DNA from: Bacillota bacterium
GTDB taxonomy: Bacteria > Bacillota_I > Bacilli_A > RF39 > UBA660
Assembly (NCBI GenBank): GCA_015059425.1
Contig: SVAM01000008.1
Coordinates: forward strand, 1 to 64,000
Direction of reading: 5' to 3'
Length of the DNA stretch: 64,000 bases
In this document: positions 35,079 through 43,180 of the stretch, one piece after another
Layout: each line of letters starts with the position of its first letter
How positions within the stretch are numbered: the first letter of the stretch is position 1
Translations under genes and position numbers: made by a program
The notes under the pieces: generated by a model
The model's input: only the letters and a program-made list of their open reading frames with translations
The model's database searches: none
What the model was told of the DNA's origin: nothing

Positions 35079-36167
35079 TTATTTTAGTAAAGCTTCTGCT
35101 TTTTTCTTTCTTCTTTCATTTTCTTTTACAAAAGTTTTTATTGTTTGACGTATTTTATTATTAATTTTTATTTTTCTATTATATGCATCTTTAAATTCTT
35201 TAGATATTAATCTCATTAATGCATTTTCTGTAATATCATTACCAAATACGAAATCATTAATTATTTTACTAATATATGTATCTGAAACAATATTTTCTTG
35301 TTCTTTTTTTAATTTAAGTGCATCGTTTTCAACATACAAAGCTAAATCATATAATTTTTTAATTCCCTCGTCTTTTAATTCTTCATTAATTTTTTCAACC
35401 TTTGTTACTGGTTTGATATTATTTGCTTCTAAGAATTCCCATAATTCAACAGCTTTTATAAAATTTTGATCTTTTAAAATTACATTAGTTTTTCTTATTG
35501 GACTTCTTACTGGAGAACTGTCATGTAATGATTTTATAAAAGTTGAGTTTTTAAAATTTCCTATAACATCTCTTATGTATTCTATTCTTTCTTCTAATGA
35601 ATACCCATTATTATATTTATCCATTTCTTCTGTAAATGAAGATTCTAATGATAGACTCACTTTTACTGTTTCATTTTTGGAATAATGAGAACCATTAAAA
35701 TGTACTTCATTATTAACTTTTGCATAAGACTTTTGGTCTGATTCACTTAACTTATTTTCAACAAATTGATATAAATTATCTACTAATGATTTTATAAATC
35801 TATTTTCATATAGATCCGTTGTTTCTTCACGATATACATTTAGTATTTTTAATGGAATAATACTCCCGTCTTCTTTAACTTCTTGAATTAAATTAGTATT
35901 TTGAGCTAAGTGTTTAATACTTTCTTCCGTTACTATTTTGGCTTTTTCAATTGGAATAATATTTTCTTCTTGAATAATAAATTTTCTTGGATTTCTAATA
36001 ATATTATCTAAGTAAGGTATAGCTTCCTCTATGAAATCTATCCATTTAGTATCAGATATTTTTTGTTCTATTTCTCTTTTTACTAATATATCTGAATTTG
36101 TTTGATTAAAGAATGAATTAATTTTTTGTTTATCTAAACTTGAAATATATTCTACTATATCATTCAT
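35079..36167 (-). CDS. DUF2357/McrC-like partner protein
   Basis: About 362 residues, cytoplasmic, mostly helical. The phrases YLDNIIRNPRKFI, ILNVYREETTDLYENRFIKSLVDNL and SPVRSPIRKTNVILKDQNFIKAVELWEFL resemble the DUF2357 region that precedes the nuclease in McrC-like proteins coupled to McrB-type ATPases. No PD-(D/E)xK nuclease motif was seen in the C-terminal part, which is a basic helix bundle. It follows the McrB-like ATPase directly (start has AGGTGAT, right after the ATPase stop). Family call moderate. Confidence 0.6.
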   Translation of the reverse strand: MNDIVEYISSLDKQKINSFFNQTNSDILVKREIEQKISDTKWIDFIEEAIPYLDNIIRNPRKFIIQEENIIPIEKAKIVTEESIKHLAQNTNLIQEVKEDGSIIPLKILNVYREETTDLYENRFIKSLVDNLYQFVENKLSESDQKSYAKVNNEVHFNGSHYSKNETVKVSLSLESSFTEEMDKYNNGYSLEERIEYIRDVIGNFKNSTFIKSLHDSSPVRSPIRKTNVILKDQNFIKAVELWEFLEANNIKPVTKVEKINEELKDEGIKKLYDLALYVENDALKLKKEQENIVSDTYISKIINDFVFGNDITENALMRLISKEFKDAYNRKIKINNKIRQTIKTFVKENERRKKKAEALLK

Positions 36168-36176
36168 TTTAATCAC

Positions 36177-37682
36177 CTATATTGTCTTTTTAAGTCTTAA
36201 TAAATATGCTTTACATTCTGGCATATTACCTTTACCAAATAAATCTTCTAAATATTTAATAAAACCATCAATTTCATCTTTTATGTATGCTAAATTTAAT
36301 TGTTCAAATTTTCTTAAAATTTTATGACTTATTAAATAATCAATTCCTGCAATTTCATCTCCACCGCAAGCAACATATGCTGGAACAAATTCTTTTAATT
36401 GTTTTACGATTCTGTTACCAAATGCTAAACGGAAATGATTTATTACATAATTATCCATTTCTTTAATTTTATTTAAATTTTCTTCACTTACAGCATGTTC
36501 TTTCTCTGCTTTTTCATATAAAGATTCTAAATAAGTATAACTTGTTTTTAATGCTTCAGTTTCAGGAGCTTCAAAAGCTTCACATTTATTATCAATAGCT
36601 ATAGGCATTGCTCTATCATATACTTTATCTGTAATCATGAATGTTGAGTCATCGTTATTAATTGTTCCTATATACCACATGTTTTCTGGTATTTTTAACT
36701 TACCTTCATTAAGTTTTATAGGGTCATTTTCCCATTTATTTGGAACTAACTCAATAACCCAGTCTTTTTTATTAGGTAGCTCTAATACTGATAACATTTC
36801 TGCAAAATAGTATTCAACACGTGAAATATTCATTTCATCTAATAATGTTATATATACTTCATCTGTATATTGTGCTTCGTACATACTTGCAAGAATTTCA
36901 GTTTCATTAAATCTTTTTGTAAATTCATTGAAATATCCAAATATTTCCGTTGAATCTCTCCATGATGGTTGAACACTTGCTACAGTAGTTTCGTTTTGAA
37001 CAAATGACCCAAAAGCATATGCAAGTGATGTTTTACCTGTACCACTTATACCTTCTAATATTATTAATTTATTAGAGGCTAAAGCAGCTATAAATAATCT
37101 TATTAGATTTATATCATAATATAATCCTAATTTTGATGCTGAATAATTTCTAAATTGTTCACAAAATTCATTTAATGAAAAATTGTTTTCAATAGGCGCT
37201 GGTAAATTTTCAGCAAACCTCTCATCAACGTTAGTTAATTTAAAGAATCTACTTTCACCATTTTTTAATTCATTTACCATATTGCCATCTTCATCATACT
37301 CAATTTCACCAAATTCATTAGTTAATTCTGAAAACTTTGCATTTTGTTGTCTAAGCTTAGCAATATCTCCATTAAGATTTTCAATTTCTTCAATTAATCT
37401 ATCTTCTTTTTTAACATTTCTTCTATATCTAGCATAAGTTCTTATTCCTTTTACTATTAAAAATATAATAAATGCATAAATAGCAATTAAAAATATTATT
37501 GCAAATATACAGATTACTAATCCCATGCCTGTTAAATCTGATTTGTAATTTTGAATTACATCAATATAGTTTAAAACATTAAACATTTGCCCAATGCCAC
37601 TTACTATAGCTTTTAAAATATTTATTAACCCCTCAAAAAACGGTTCAAGAAATTCTGTAAAAAAATTCCCATATGTACTCAT
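36177..37682 (-). CDS. Membrane-anchored McrB-like AAA+ ATPase
   Basis: 501 residues. An amphipathic N-terminus and a membrane segment at about 53-80 are followed by a coiled-coil stretch (92-120). The AAA+ module then has Walker A GISGTGKT (211-218), the strand with Walker B LLDEMNISR (D282, E283), sensor GTINNDDST (339-347) and an arginine-finger region YDRAMP. DEMN-x-SR and GT-x-N are typical of McrB/MoxR-like motors. McrB proteins are normally soluble, so the membrane anchor is unusual. Its ATG overlaps the stop of the gene before it (TAATG). Confidence 0.85.
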   Translation of the reverse strand: MSTYGNFFTEFLEPFFEGLINILKAIVSGIGQMFNVLNYIDVIQNYKSDLTGMGLVICIFAIIFLIAIYAFIIFLIVKGIRTYARYRRNVKKEDRLIEEIENLNGDIAKLRQQNAKFSELTNEFGEIEYDEDGNMVNELKNGESRFFKLTNVDERFAENLPAPIENNFSLNEFCEQFRNYSASKLGLYYDINLIRLFIAALASNKLIILEGISGTGKTSLAYAFGSFVQNETTVASVQPSWRDSTEIFGYFNEFTKRFNETEILASMYEAQYTDEVYITLLDEMNISRVEYYFAEMLSVLELPNKKDWVIELVPNKWENDPIKLNEGKLKIPENMWYIGTINNDDSTFMITDKVYDRAMPIAIDNKCEAFEAPETEALKTSYTYLESLYEKAEKEHAVSEENLNKIKEMDNYVINHFRLAFGNRIVKQLKEFVPAYVACGGDEIAGIDYLISHKILRKFEQLNLAYIKDEIDGFIKYLEDLFGKGNMPECKAYLLRLKKTI

Positions 37683-38749
37683 TATAATTCCTCCTCTTTA
37701 TTTTTTAAAATAAATTTTATATTCATATTTTTCCATTGTTCAAAATTTTCTTCATTATTTTTTTTGAATTTGTTATTTATTATGACTGTCATCTCAGCTT
37801 TTAATGCTTCAACATTAATATTTTCTATTTCTGAACAATCATATACAACCGACAATCCTATATCTTCAATTTTTTTAATTAATTCCTCATTTTCATTTAT
37901 TACTTTGAAATCAACCAAAACATTAATATGTTCTTTTAGATATTTATTGTTAACATTTTTTAATGCTGAAGATTTCTTAAGATAAGAAATTGGAATTAAA
38001 TAATTATATACAGCATTATTACCTACTAACTCTTTTAATATTTGGACATTTAATAAATCAATTGATATACTTGCATATTCATCTTCAAATTCATTATTGA
38101 CTTTTTTAACAAGTCTTGAATTATATTCATATAAACTAGGAATACTATAGTGATATTTAATTAAATAATATAAAGGTCGATTTGTATATGTAATATATTG
38201 ATTGTATGAATTTGTAACCATAAATTCATTAAAGAATTTTGTTTCTGTTATATTACTTTTTTTAACTAACATAAATAATTGTTGAATAGTTTTATTATCA
38301 TTTCTAATTTTTGTATTATTGATATTTTCTAAATCTTTTAATAAATTTTTAAATTTATATTTGGTTACTTTATAATCTCCTGTAATTGCATTTGATGATT
38401 TGTCAATGTATGATGCTACACAAATAAGTATAGTTAATAAAAATACTTCTCTTGGATAATTTTGAATTATTTCTAAACTATTGTCTTTTTCACAACTAGT
38501 TGAAATACACAATAATATTGTTTTATTTAATTTCTTTAAATATTCGATAGGATTATCATAATAATTAGTATTTAAATAATAATTATCTACATAATTATCT
38601 ATTACTTTTTTAGCTAAATCTGAAAACGTTTTTTGATTTGTCCATAAAGCGTTATTTTCTACTTCAATTATTTTTTCTAAATGTTGGACATAATTAAAAA
38701 TATCTTTTTTCTTTTTTGCTAAGTATTTTTCAAATATACTGCCACTCAC
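37682..38749 (-). CDS. Unrecognised protein, first gene of the AAA+ operon
   Basis: About 355 residues, no signal or clear membrane segment apart from one hydrophobic stretch (REVFLLTILICVASYI). It is mostly helical at the N-terminus, with a C-terminal part holding several strands (VLVDFKVINENEEL, IGLSVVYDCSEI, AEMTVIINNKF). I do not recognise the family. The GTG used has AGGTGA eight bases upstream; a GTG four codons earlier is possible. It is translationally coupled to the McrB-like ATPase, so it probably works with it. Confidence 0.7.
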   Translation of the reverse strand: MSGSIFEKYLAKKKKDIFNYVQHLEKIIEVENNALWTNQKTFSDLAKKVIDNYVDNYYLNTNYYDNPIEYLKKLNKTILLCISTSCEKDNSLEIIQNYPREVFLLTILICVASYIDKSSNAITGDYKVTKYKFKNLLKDLENINNTKIRNDNKTIQQLFMLVKKSNITETKFFNEFMVTNSYNQYITYTNRPLYYLIKYHYSIPSLYEYNSRLVKKVNNEFEDEYASISIDLLNVQILKELVGNNAVYNYLIPISYLKKSSALKNVNNKYLKEHINVLVDFKVINENEELIKKIEDIGLSVVYDCSEIENINVEALKAEMTVIINNKFKKNNEENFEQWKNMNIKFILKNKEEEL

Positions 38750-38779
38750 AATCTTTGTCACCTAACCTATTCTCTATAC

Positions 38780-38808
38780 ATTATAGCAAAAAAAATATAG
38801 TATTGCAA
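38780..38808 (-). promoter_or_regulatory. Promoter of the four-gene AAA+ operon
   Basis: TTGCAA, 17 bases, TATAAT on the minus strand. The -35 box lies in the loop of the rsmG terminator, so the operon starts immediately after rsmG ends. Confidence 0.6.
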
Positions 38809-38820
38809 TTACTATATTTT
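38788..38820 (-). terminator. Terminator of rsmG
   Basis: AAATATAGTA pairs with TACTATATTT around a 7-base loop; eight T follow on the minus strand. Confidence 0.75.
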
Positions 38821-38825
38821 AATTT

Positions 38826-39533
38826 TTATTTTAACGTTTTTTTTAGAATTTGGTCATATCTTCTTGGGTAATTTGTCGGTGTTTTTTCTTTTTTTTCTAC
38901 AGCTATTATATTTCTAGTACTTTTTTCAATTGGTAATATAAATTCTTCTATTTTTATAATTTCTGAACTTAATTTTTTTATCGTAGTTTTTGCTTCATTT
39001 ATTTCTTCTAAAGCATTACCTTTCATAGCAATAAAATAACCATTCACTTTTACATAAGGGATAGACAATTCACTTAATACACGTAAGTTAGACACCGCTC
39101 TTGATGTAACTATATCAAAGTATTCACGATAAGTATCACTTAATTCTTCAGCTCTTCCATGAATACATTTAATATTCTCTAATTTTAATATTTTAATAAC
39201 TTCATTTAAGAATGTTATTTTTTTATTATTTGAGTCTAATAAAATTATGTTTAATTTCGGAAAAAATATTTTTAATACTAGCCCTGGGAAACCTGCGCCT
39301 GTACCAATATCTAAAATATTTAATTCTTTATCTAAGTCAATTACTTTTGTAATAGTTAGTGAATCATAAAAGTGTTTTAAATATATTTCTTCATCTGTTT
39401 TTATAGCCGTTAAATTAAATTTTCCATTATATTCAATTAACATATCCTTAAATATTTTTAAATCATACAATTCATGCTCAGTAACTTCTATATTTATTTT
39501 TTTTAATTCTTCAATAAATAAATCTATATTCAT
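38826..39533 (-). CDS. rsmG: 16S rRNA (guanine-N7) methyltransferase RsmG
   Basis: Methylates the 530 loop of 16S rRNA (G527 in E. coli numbering). SAM-binding motif ILDIGTGAGFPGLVLKIFFP, acidic strand end IILLDSNNKKITFLNEV, and FDIVTSRAVSNLRVLSELSIPYVKVNGYFIAMKG are all standard for RsmG. Length 235 residues. It is 9 bases after mnmG, the usual order in Firmicutes. Confidence 0.96.
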   Translation of the reverse strand: MNIDLFIEELKKINIEVTEHELYDLKIFKDMLIEYNGKFNLTAIKTDEEIYLKHFYDSLTITKVIDLDKELNILDIGTGAGFPGLVLKIFFPKLNIILLDSNNKKITFLNEVIKILKLENIKCIHGRAEELSDTYREYFDIVTSRAVSNLRVLSELSIPYVKVNGYFIAMKGNALEEINEAKTTIKKLSSEIIKIEEFILPIEKSTRNIIAVEKKEKTPTNYPRRYDQILKKTLK

Positions 39534-39542
39534 TCTAACCTC

Positions 39543-41399
39543 TTACTTATTATATTTCTTTTTAAGGTATACTGATAAGACACTTAAATCAGATGGATTA
39601 ACGCCACTAATTCTAGCTGCTTGTCCTAAAGATTTTGGTCTAACATTTTCAAGTTTTTGTCTAGCTTCGCTTGCTAAATTTAAAATATCATTATAGTCTA
39701 TATCTTCAGGAATAGTTTTTTCTTCTAACTTTAACATTTTTTCAGCTTCTTTATAAGCTTTTGCTATATATCCTTCGTATTTAACTTCTATTTCAACCTC
39801 TTCTAGTATATCTCTTTCGTAACTTAAATTTATCAATTCTTTAATGAAGTTAATAGATATTTCTGGTCGTTTTAATAGTAAATATAAAGAAACGCTATAA
39901 CTTGGAATTTCAATGTTATAATTTTTAAATATTTCTTTTGTTTCATTATTTAATTGTAAATTATTATTCCTTAATATATTTTTTACTTCATTTATGCTGT
40001 TTTCTTTTTCTTTTAATTTTTGATATCTTTCTTTGTCAATCGTACCATTTAAATATCCTAATTCTCTTAATCTTAAATCAGCATTATCATGACGTAAAAT
40101 GAGTCTAAATTCGGCACGAGATGTAAGCATTCTATAAGGCTCTGCAGTTCCTTTTGTTACTAAATCATCTATTAAAACTCCTATATATGCTTCATTTCTT
40201 TTTAATATTAATGGTTCTATTCCATTTAATTTATGATGAGCATTTATACCAGAAATTAAACCTTGCGCTGCTGCCTCCTCATAACCACTAGTTCCATTTA
40301 TTTGGCCTGCAGTAAATAAATTTTCAATTACTTTATTTTCTAATGATAACTTCATTTGTAGTGGATCAATTGCATCATATTCTATCGCATATGCATATTT
40401 TGTTATAACTGCATTTTCAAGGCCTGGTAAAGAATGAACCATAAGTTCTTGAACATCTCTTGGCATAGATGTTGAAAAACCTTGAATATACCATTCATCA
40501 TAATGCATACTTTCTGGTTCCATGAATAATTGATGACGTTCTTTGTCTTTAAATCTTACAATTTTATCTTCAATAGATGGACAGTATCTTGGGCCTACTC
40601 CTGTTACATGACCTCCATACATTGCAGATTTATCTAGATTTGCATTTATAATTTCGTGTGTTTCTGGCGTTGTATAAATTAGATAACACTTTTGTTGTTT
40701 ATCTATTTTATATTGCGGTTCCAAATCATGAGAAAAAGTATAATAATTGTTATCACCGACTTCTTCTTTCATTTTACTAAAATCTATACTAGATTCTTTT
40801 ATTCTAGGTGGAGTACCTGTTTTTAGTCTTTGAATATTTAATCCTAACTTTTTTAAATTATCACTTAAATAATTACTTCTTGCTTCACCATGAGGCCCAC
40901 CTGGAGTATTTTCAGAACCAATTAAAATACTTCCTTTTAAGTATGTTCCTGTAGTAAGTATTACTGCCTTAGCATTTATTATTGTTCCATCTGATAAAAT
41001 AACGCCGGTTACTTTATTATTTTCAATTGTTAGATTTTCAACCATTCCCTCTATAATGCTTAAGTTAGGTGTATTATTTAAAGTTTCTAACATAATGCGT
41101 GGATAAGTTACTTTGTCAGCTTGAGCTCTTAAACTTCTAACCGCAGGCCCCTTGCCATTATTAAGCATTTTTATTTGGAAATGAGACTGATCTGCGACAC
41201 GTCCCATTATTCCGCCTAAGGCATCTATTTCTCTTACTATTATACCTTTAGCTGTTCCCCCAATAGATGGATTACATGGCATGTCTGCTATATTTTTAAT
41301 ATTACTTGTTATTAATGCAGTTTTTAAACCAAGCACTGCTCCAATATGGGCAGCTTCACATCCTGCGTGTCCACCACCAACTACTATTAAATCGTACAT
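39543..41399 (-). CDS. mnmG: tRNA uridine 5-carboxymethylaminomethyl modification enzyme MnmG
   Basis: FAD protein that, with MnmE, installs cmnm5 at the wobble uridine of tRNAs. Visible: YDLIVVGGGHAGCEAAHIGAVLGLKTAL, MPCNPSIGGTAKGI, FKLKTGTPPRI-type stretch (RLKTGTPPR), CPSIEDKIVRF, GYEEAAAQGLISGINA and the C-terminal helical tRNA/MnmE-binding domain ending AARISGVNPSDLSVLSVYLKK. Length 618, normal. It follows mnmE by 7 bases. Confidence 0.97.
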   Translation of the reverse strand: MYDLIVVGGGHAGCEAAHIGAVLGLKTALITSNIKNIADMPCNPSIGGTAKGIIVREIDALGGIMGRVADQSHFQIKMLNNGKGPAVRSLRAQADKVTYPRIMLETLNNTPNLSIIEGMVENLTIENNKVTGVILSDGTIINAKAVILTTGTYLKGSILIGSENTPGGPHGEARSNYLSDNLKKLGLNIQRLKTGTPPRIKESSIDFSKMKEEVGDNNYYTFSHDLEPQYKIDKQQKCYLIYTTPETHEIINANLDKSAMYGGHVTGVGPRYCPSIEDKIVRFKDKERHQLFMEPESMHYDEWYIQGFSTSMPRDVQELMVHSLPGLENAVITKYAYAIEYDAIDPLQMKLSLENKVIENLFTAGQINGTSGYEEAAAQGLISGINAHHKLNGIEPLILKRNEAYIGVLIDDLVTKGTAEPYRMLTSRAEFRLILRHDNADLRLRELGYLNGTIDKERYQKLKEKENSINEVKNILRNNNLQLNNETKEIFKNYNIEIPSYSVSLYLLLKRPEISINFIKELINLSYERDILEEVEIEVKYEGYIAKAYKEAEKMLKLEEKTIPEDIDYNDILNLASEARQKLENVRPKSLGQAARISGVNPSDLSVLSVYLKKKYNK

Positions 41400-41406
41400 A
41401 ATCCAC

Positions 41407-42753
41407 CTACTTTCCTAAACAGAATTTACTAAATAATGTATCTAATAATTCATCTTGATATGATTCTCCAGTAACTTCACCTAATGCATCCCATGCCGCT
41501 TTTATATCGATAGCTATCATATCAACAGGGATTTCAGCACTTACATTATTCAAAGCATTATTAATATGTTCTAAAGCTTCTTTTATTAAGTTAATTACTC
41601 TTATACTAGCTACTATTTCTAAATTACTTTTTTCAATTGTTTCTAAATCAAATAATTCTATTATTTTATTTTTTAATTCATCTAAACCATTGTCTTCAAT
41701 TGTATTACCTTTTACAAATTCTTTGTAATTAATTTCTAAAACATTATTTAAATCACTTTTATTAATAAATGTTATATGAGTTTTATCTTTTAGTTTATTC
41801 ATTATTTCTTTATCTTCATTAGTTAATTTTTCATTATTATTTAAAACATGAATAACTAAGTCAGCATCTTCTATCATTTGAAGAGATTTATCTACACCTA
41901 TTTGTTCTACTATATCAGAAGTTTCTCTTATACCTGCAGTATCTATAAACTTAAGTCTAATTCCTTTTAACTCAACTTCTCCTTCAACTATATCTCTTGT
42001 AGTACCGGCAATATCTGTTACAATAGCTTTCTTTTCTTGAAGCATATGATTTAATAAACTACTTTTTCCTACATTTGGTCTGCCAACAATTGCTACTTTT
42101 ATTCCATTTTCAACAATTTTACCAATTTTGGCTTCATCTAATAAACTTTCTAATTCACTTTTTATTTCATTTAATTTAGGAGGTAAATTATCAAGAGTTA
42201 TTAAAAGCGCATCTTCATATTCCGGATAATCTATATTAACTTCAATATTTGCCATTAATTCAACAATTATATCTCTTGCTTTTTTTATCTTTCTTGATAC
42301 TTTTCCGCTTACACCATTTAAAGCTAGTTTTCTTTCTAATTCAGTTGCACTATTAATTAAGCTTTCTACTGATTCTGCTTGAGATAAGTCTATTCTCCCA
42401 TTTAAGAACGCTCTTTTTGTAAATTCTCCTGGTTCGGCATGTCTTATACCACTTTCAAGTAATACTTCTAAAACTTTTTTAGTAGTAGCAATTCCACCAT
42501 GAGAATTAATCTCTACTATATCTTCTTTTGTATATGTTTTAGGTGCTTTAAATACTGATACTAATACTTCATCAATTATTTCATTATCTTTAATAATATG
42601 ACCATAATGAATAGTATGACTATTTACTTTTGTTAAATCTTTGCCATCAAAAAGAATTGCAACTTTTTTAATTGCATCTTCACCACTAACTCTTATTATT
42701 GATATTGCTCCAACTCCTAAAGATGTTGATATTGCACATATTGTATCATACAT
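41407..42753 (-). CDS. mnmE: tRNA modification GTPase MnmE
   Basis: Partner of MnmG. N-terminal tetrahydrofolate-binding domain (DTICAISTSLGVGAISIIRVSG, PGEFTKRAFLNGRIDLSQAES), then the inserted G domain with GRPNVGKSSLLN, DIAGTTRD, DTAGIRE and NKSD, and the C-terminal catalytic cysteine motif FCLGK at the very end. The ATG used has AGGAG eight bases upstream; a GTG three codons earlier lies within that region. First gene of mnmE-mnmG-rsmG. Confidence 0.97.
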   Translation of the reverse strand: MYDTICAISTSLGVGAISIIRVSGEDAIKKVAILFDGKDLTKVNSHTIHYGHIIKDNEIIDEVLVSVFKAPKTYTKEDIVEINSHGGIATTKKVLEVLLESGIRHAEPGEFTKRAFLNGRIDLSQAESVESLINSATELERKLALNGVSGKVSRKIKKARDIIVELMANIEVNIDYPEYEDALLITLDNLPPKLNEIKSELESLLDEAKIGKIVENGIKVAIVGRPNVGKSSLLNHMLQEKKAIVTDIAGTTRDIVEGEVELKGIRLKFIDTAGIRETSDIVEQIGVDKSLQMIEDADLVIHVLNNNEKLTNEDKEIMNKLKDKTHITFINKSDLNNVLEINYKEFVKGNTIEDNGLDELKNKIIELFDLETIEKSNLEIVASIRVINLIKEALEHINNALNNVSAEIPVDMIAIDIKAAWDALGEVTGESYQDELLDTLFSKFCLGK

Positions 42754-42780
42754 ATAAGCCACTCCTTTTAAAGCGAATTT

Positions 42781-42809
42781 ATTATAGCACTAAATGTTAA
42801 TTTTAGCAA
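42781..42809 (-). promoter_or_regulatory. Promoter of mnmE-mnmG-rsmG
   Basis: TTGCTA, 17 bases, TATAAT on the minus strand, 27 bases before the mnmE start. Confidence 0.6.
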
Positions 42810-42825
42810 TTTTTATTTAGGTATA

Positions 42826-42856
42826 TAAAAAAGCTTATACACATGTATAAACTTTA
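42826..42856 (-). terminator. Terminator before mnmE
   Basis: On the minus strand AAAGTTTATAC pairs with GTATAAGCTTT (one mismatch), followed by a T run. It ends the transcript of the VirB6-like unit. Confidence 0.75.
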
Positions 42857-43171
42857 TTTAAGTATTTTAATTATTATATGATTATAAAATATATTTATTA
42901 AGAATATCATTAATATAAATCCTAAAGGTAATGTAATTATTAAATGAAATTTAGAATAGAAAATTAAAGTAGAAGTTAATCCTATAATTAAACCATTTGT
43001 TAAAGAAATTATTATACAGTTTCTTTTAAAATTTTTCTTTGTTAGTTTAATTTTATTTCTTTTCTTTATATATTCTAATTCTGTTATTTTTTTAGATTTT
43101 TTCATGACAAATTTATATTCTAATATTGCTATAATTTGCATGATTATAATTGTACTTATTAAATATTTCAT
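42854..43171 (-). CDS. Small membrane protein, unknown
   Basis: 105 residues with an N-terminal membrane segment, a very basic middle (KKSKKITELEYIKKRNKIKLTKKNFKR, read as a cytoplasmic loop) and two further membrane segments. AGGAG precedes the start. It follows the VirB6-like gene by 9 bases and shares its transcript. No family recognised. Confidence 0.65.
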   Translation of the reverse strand: MKYLISTIIIMQIIAILEYKFVMKKSKKITELEYIKKRNKIKLTKKNFKRNCIIISLTNGLIIGLTSTLIFYSKFHLIITLPLGFILMIFLINIFYNHIIIKILK

Positions 43172-43180
43172 AATTAACTC

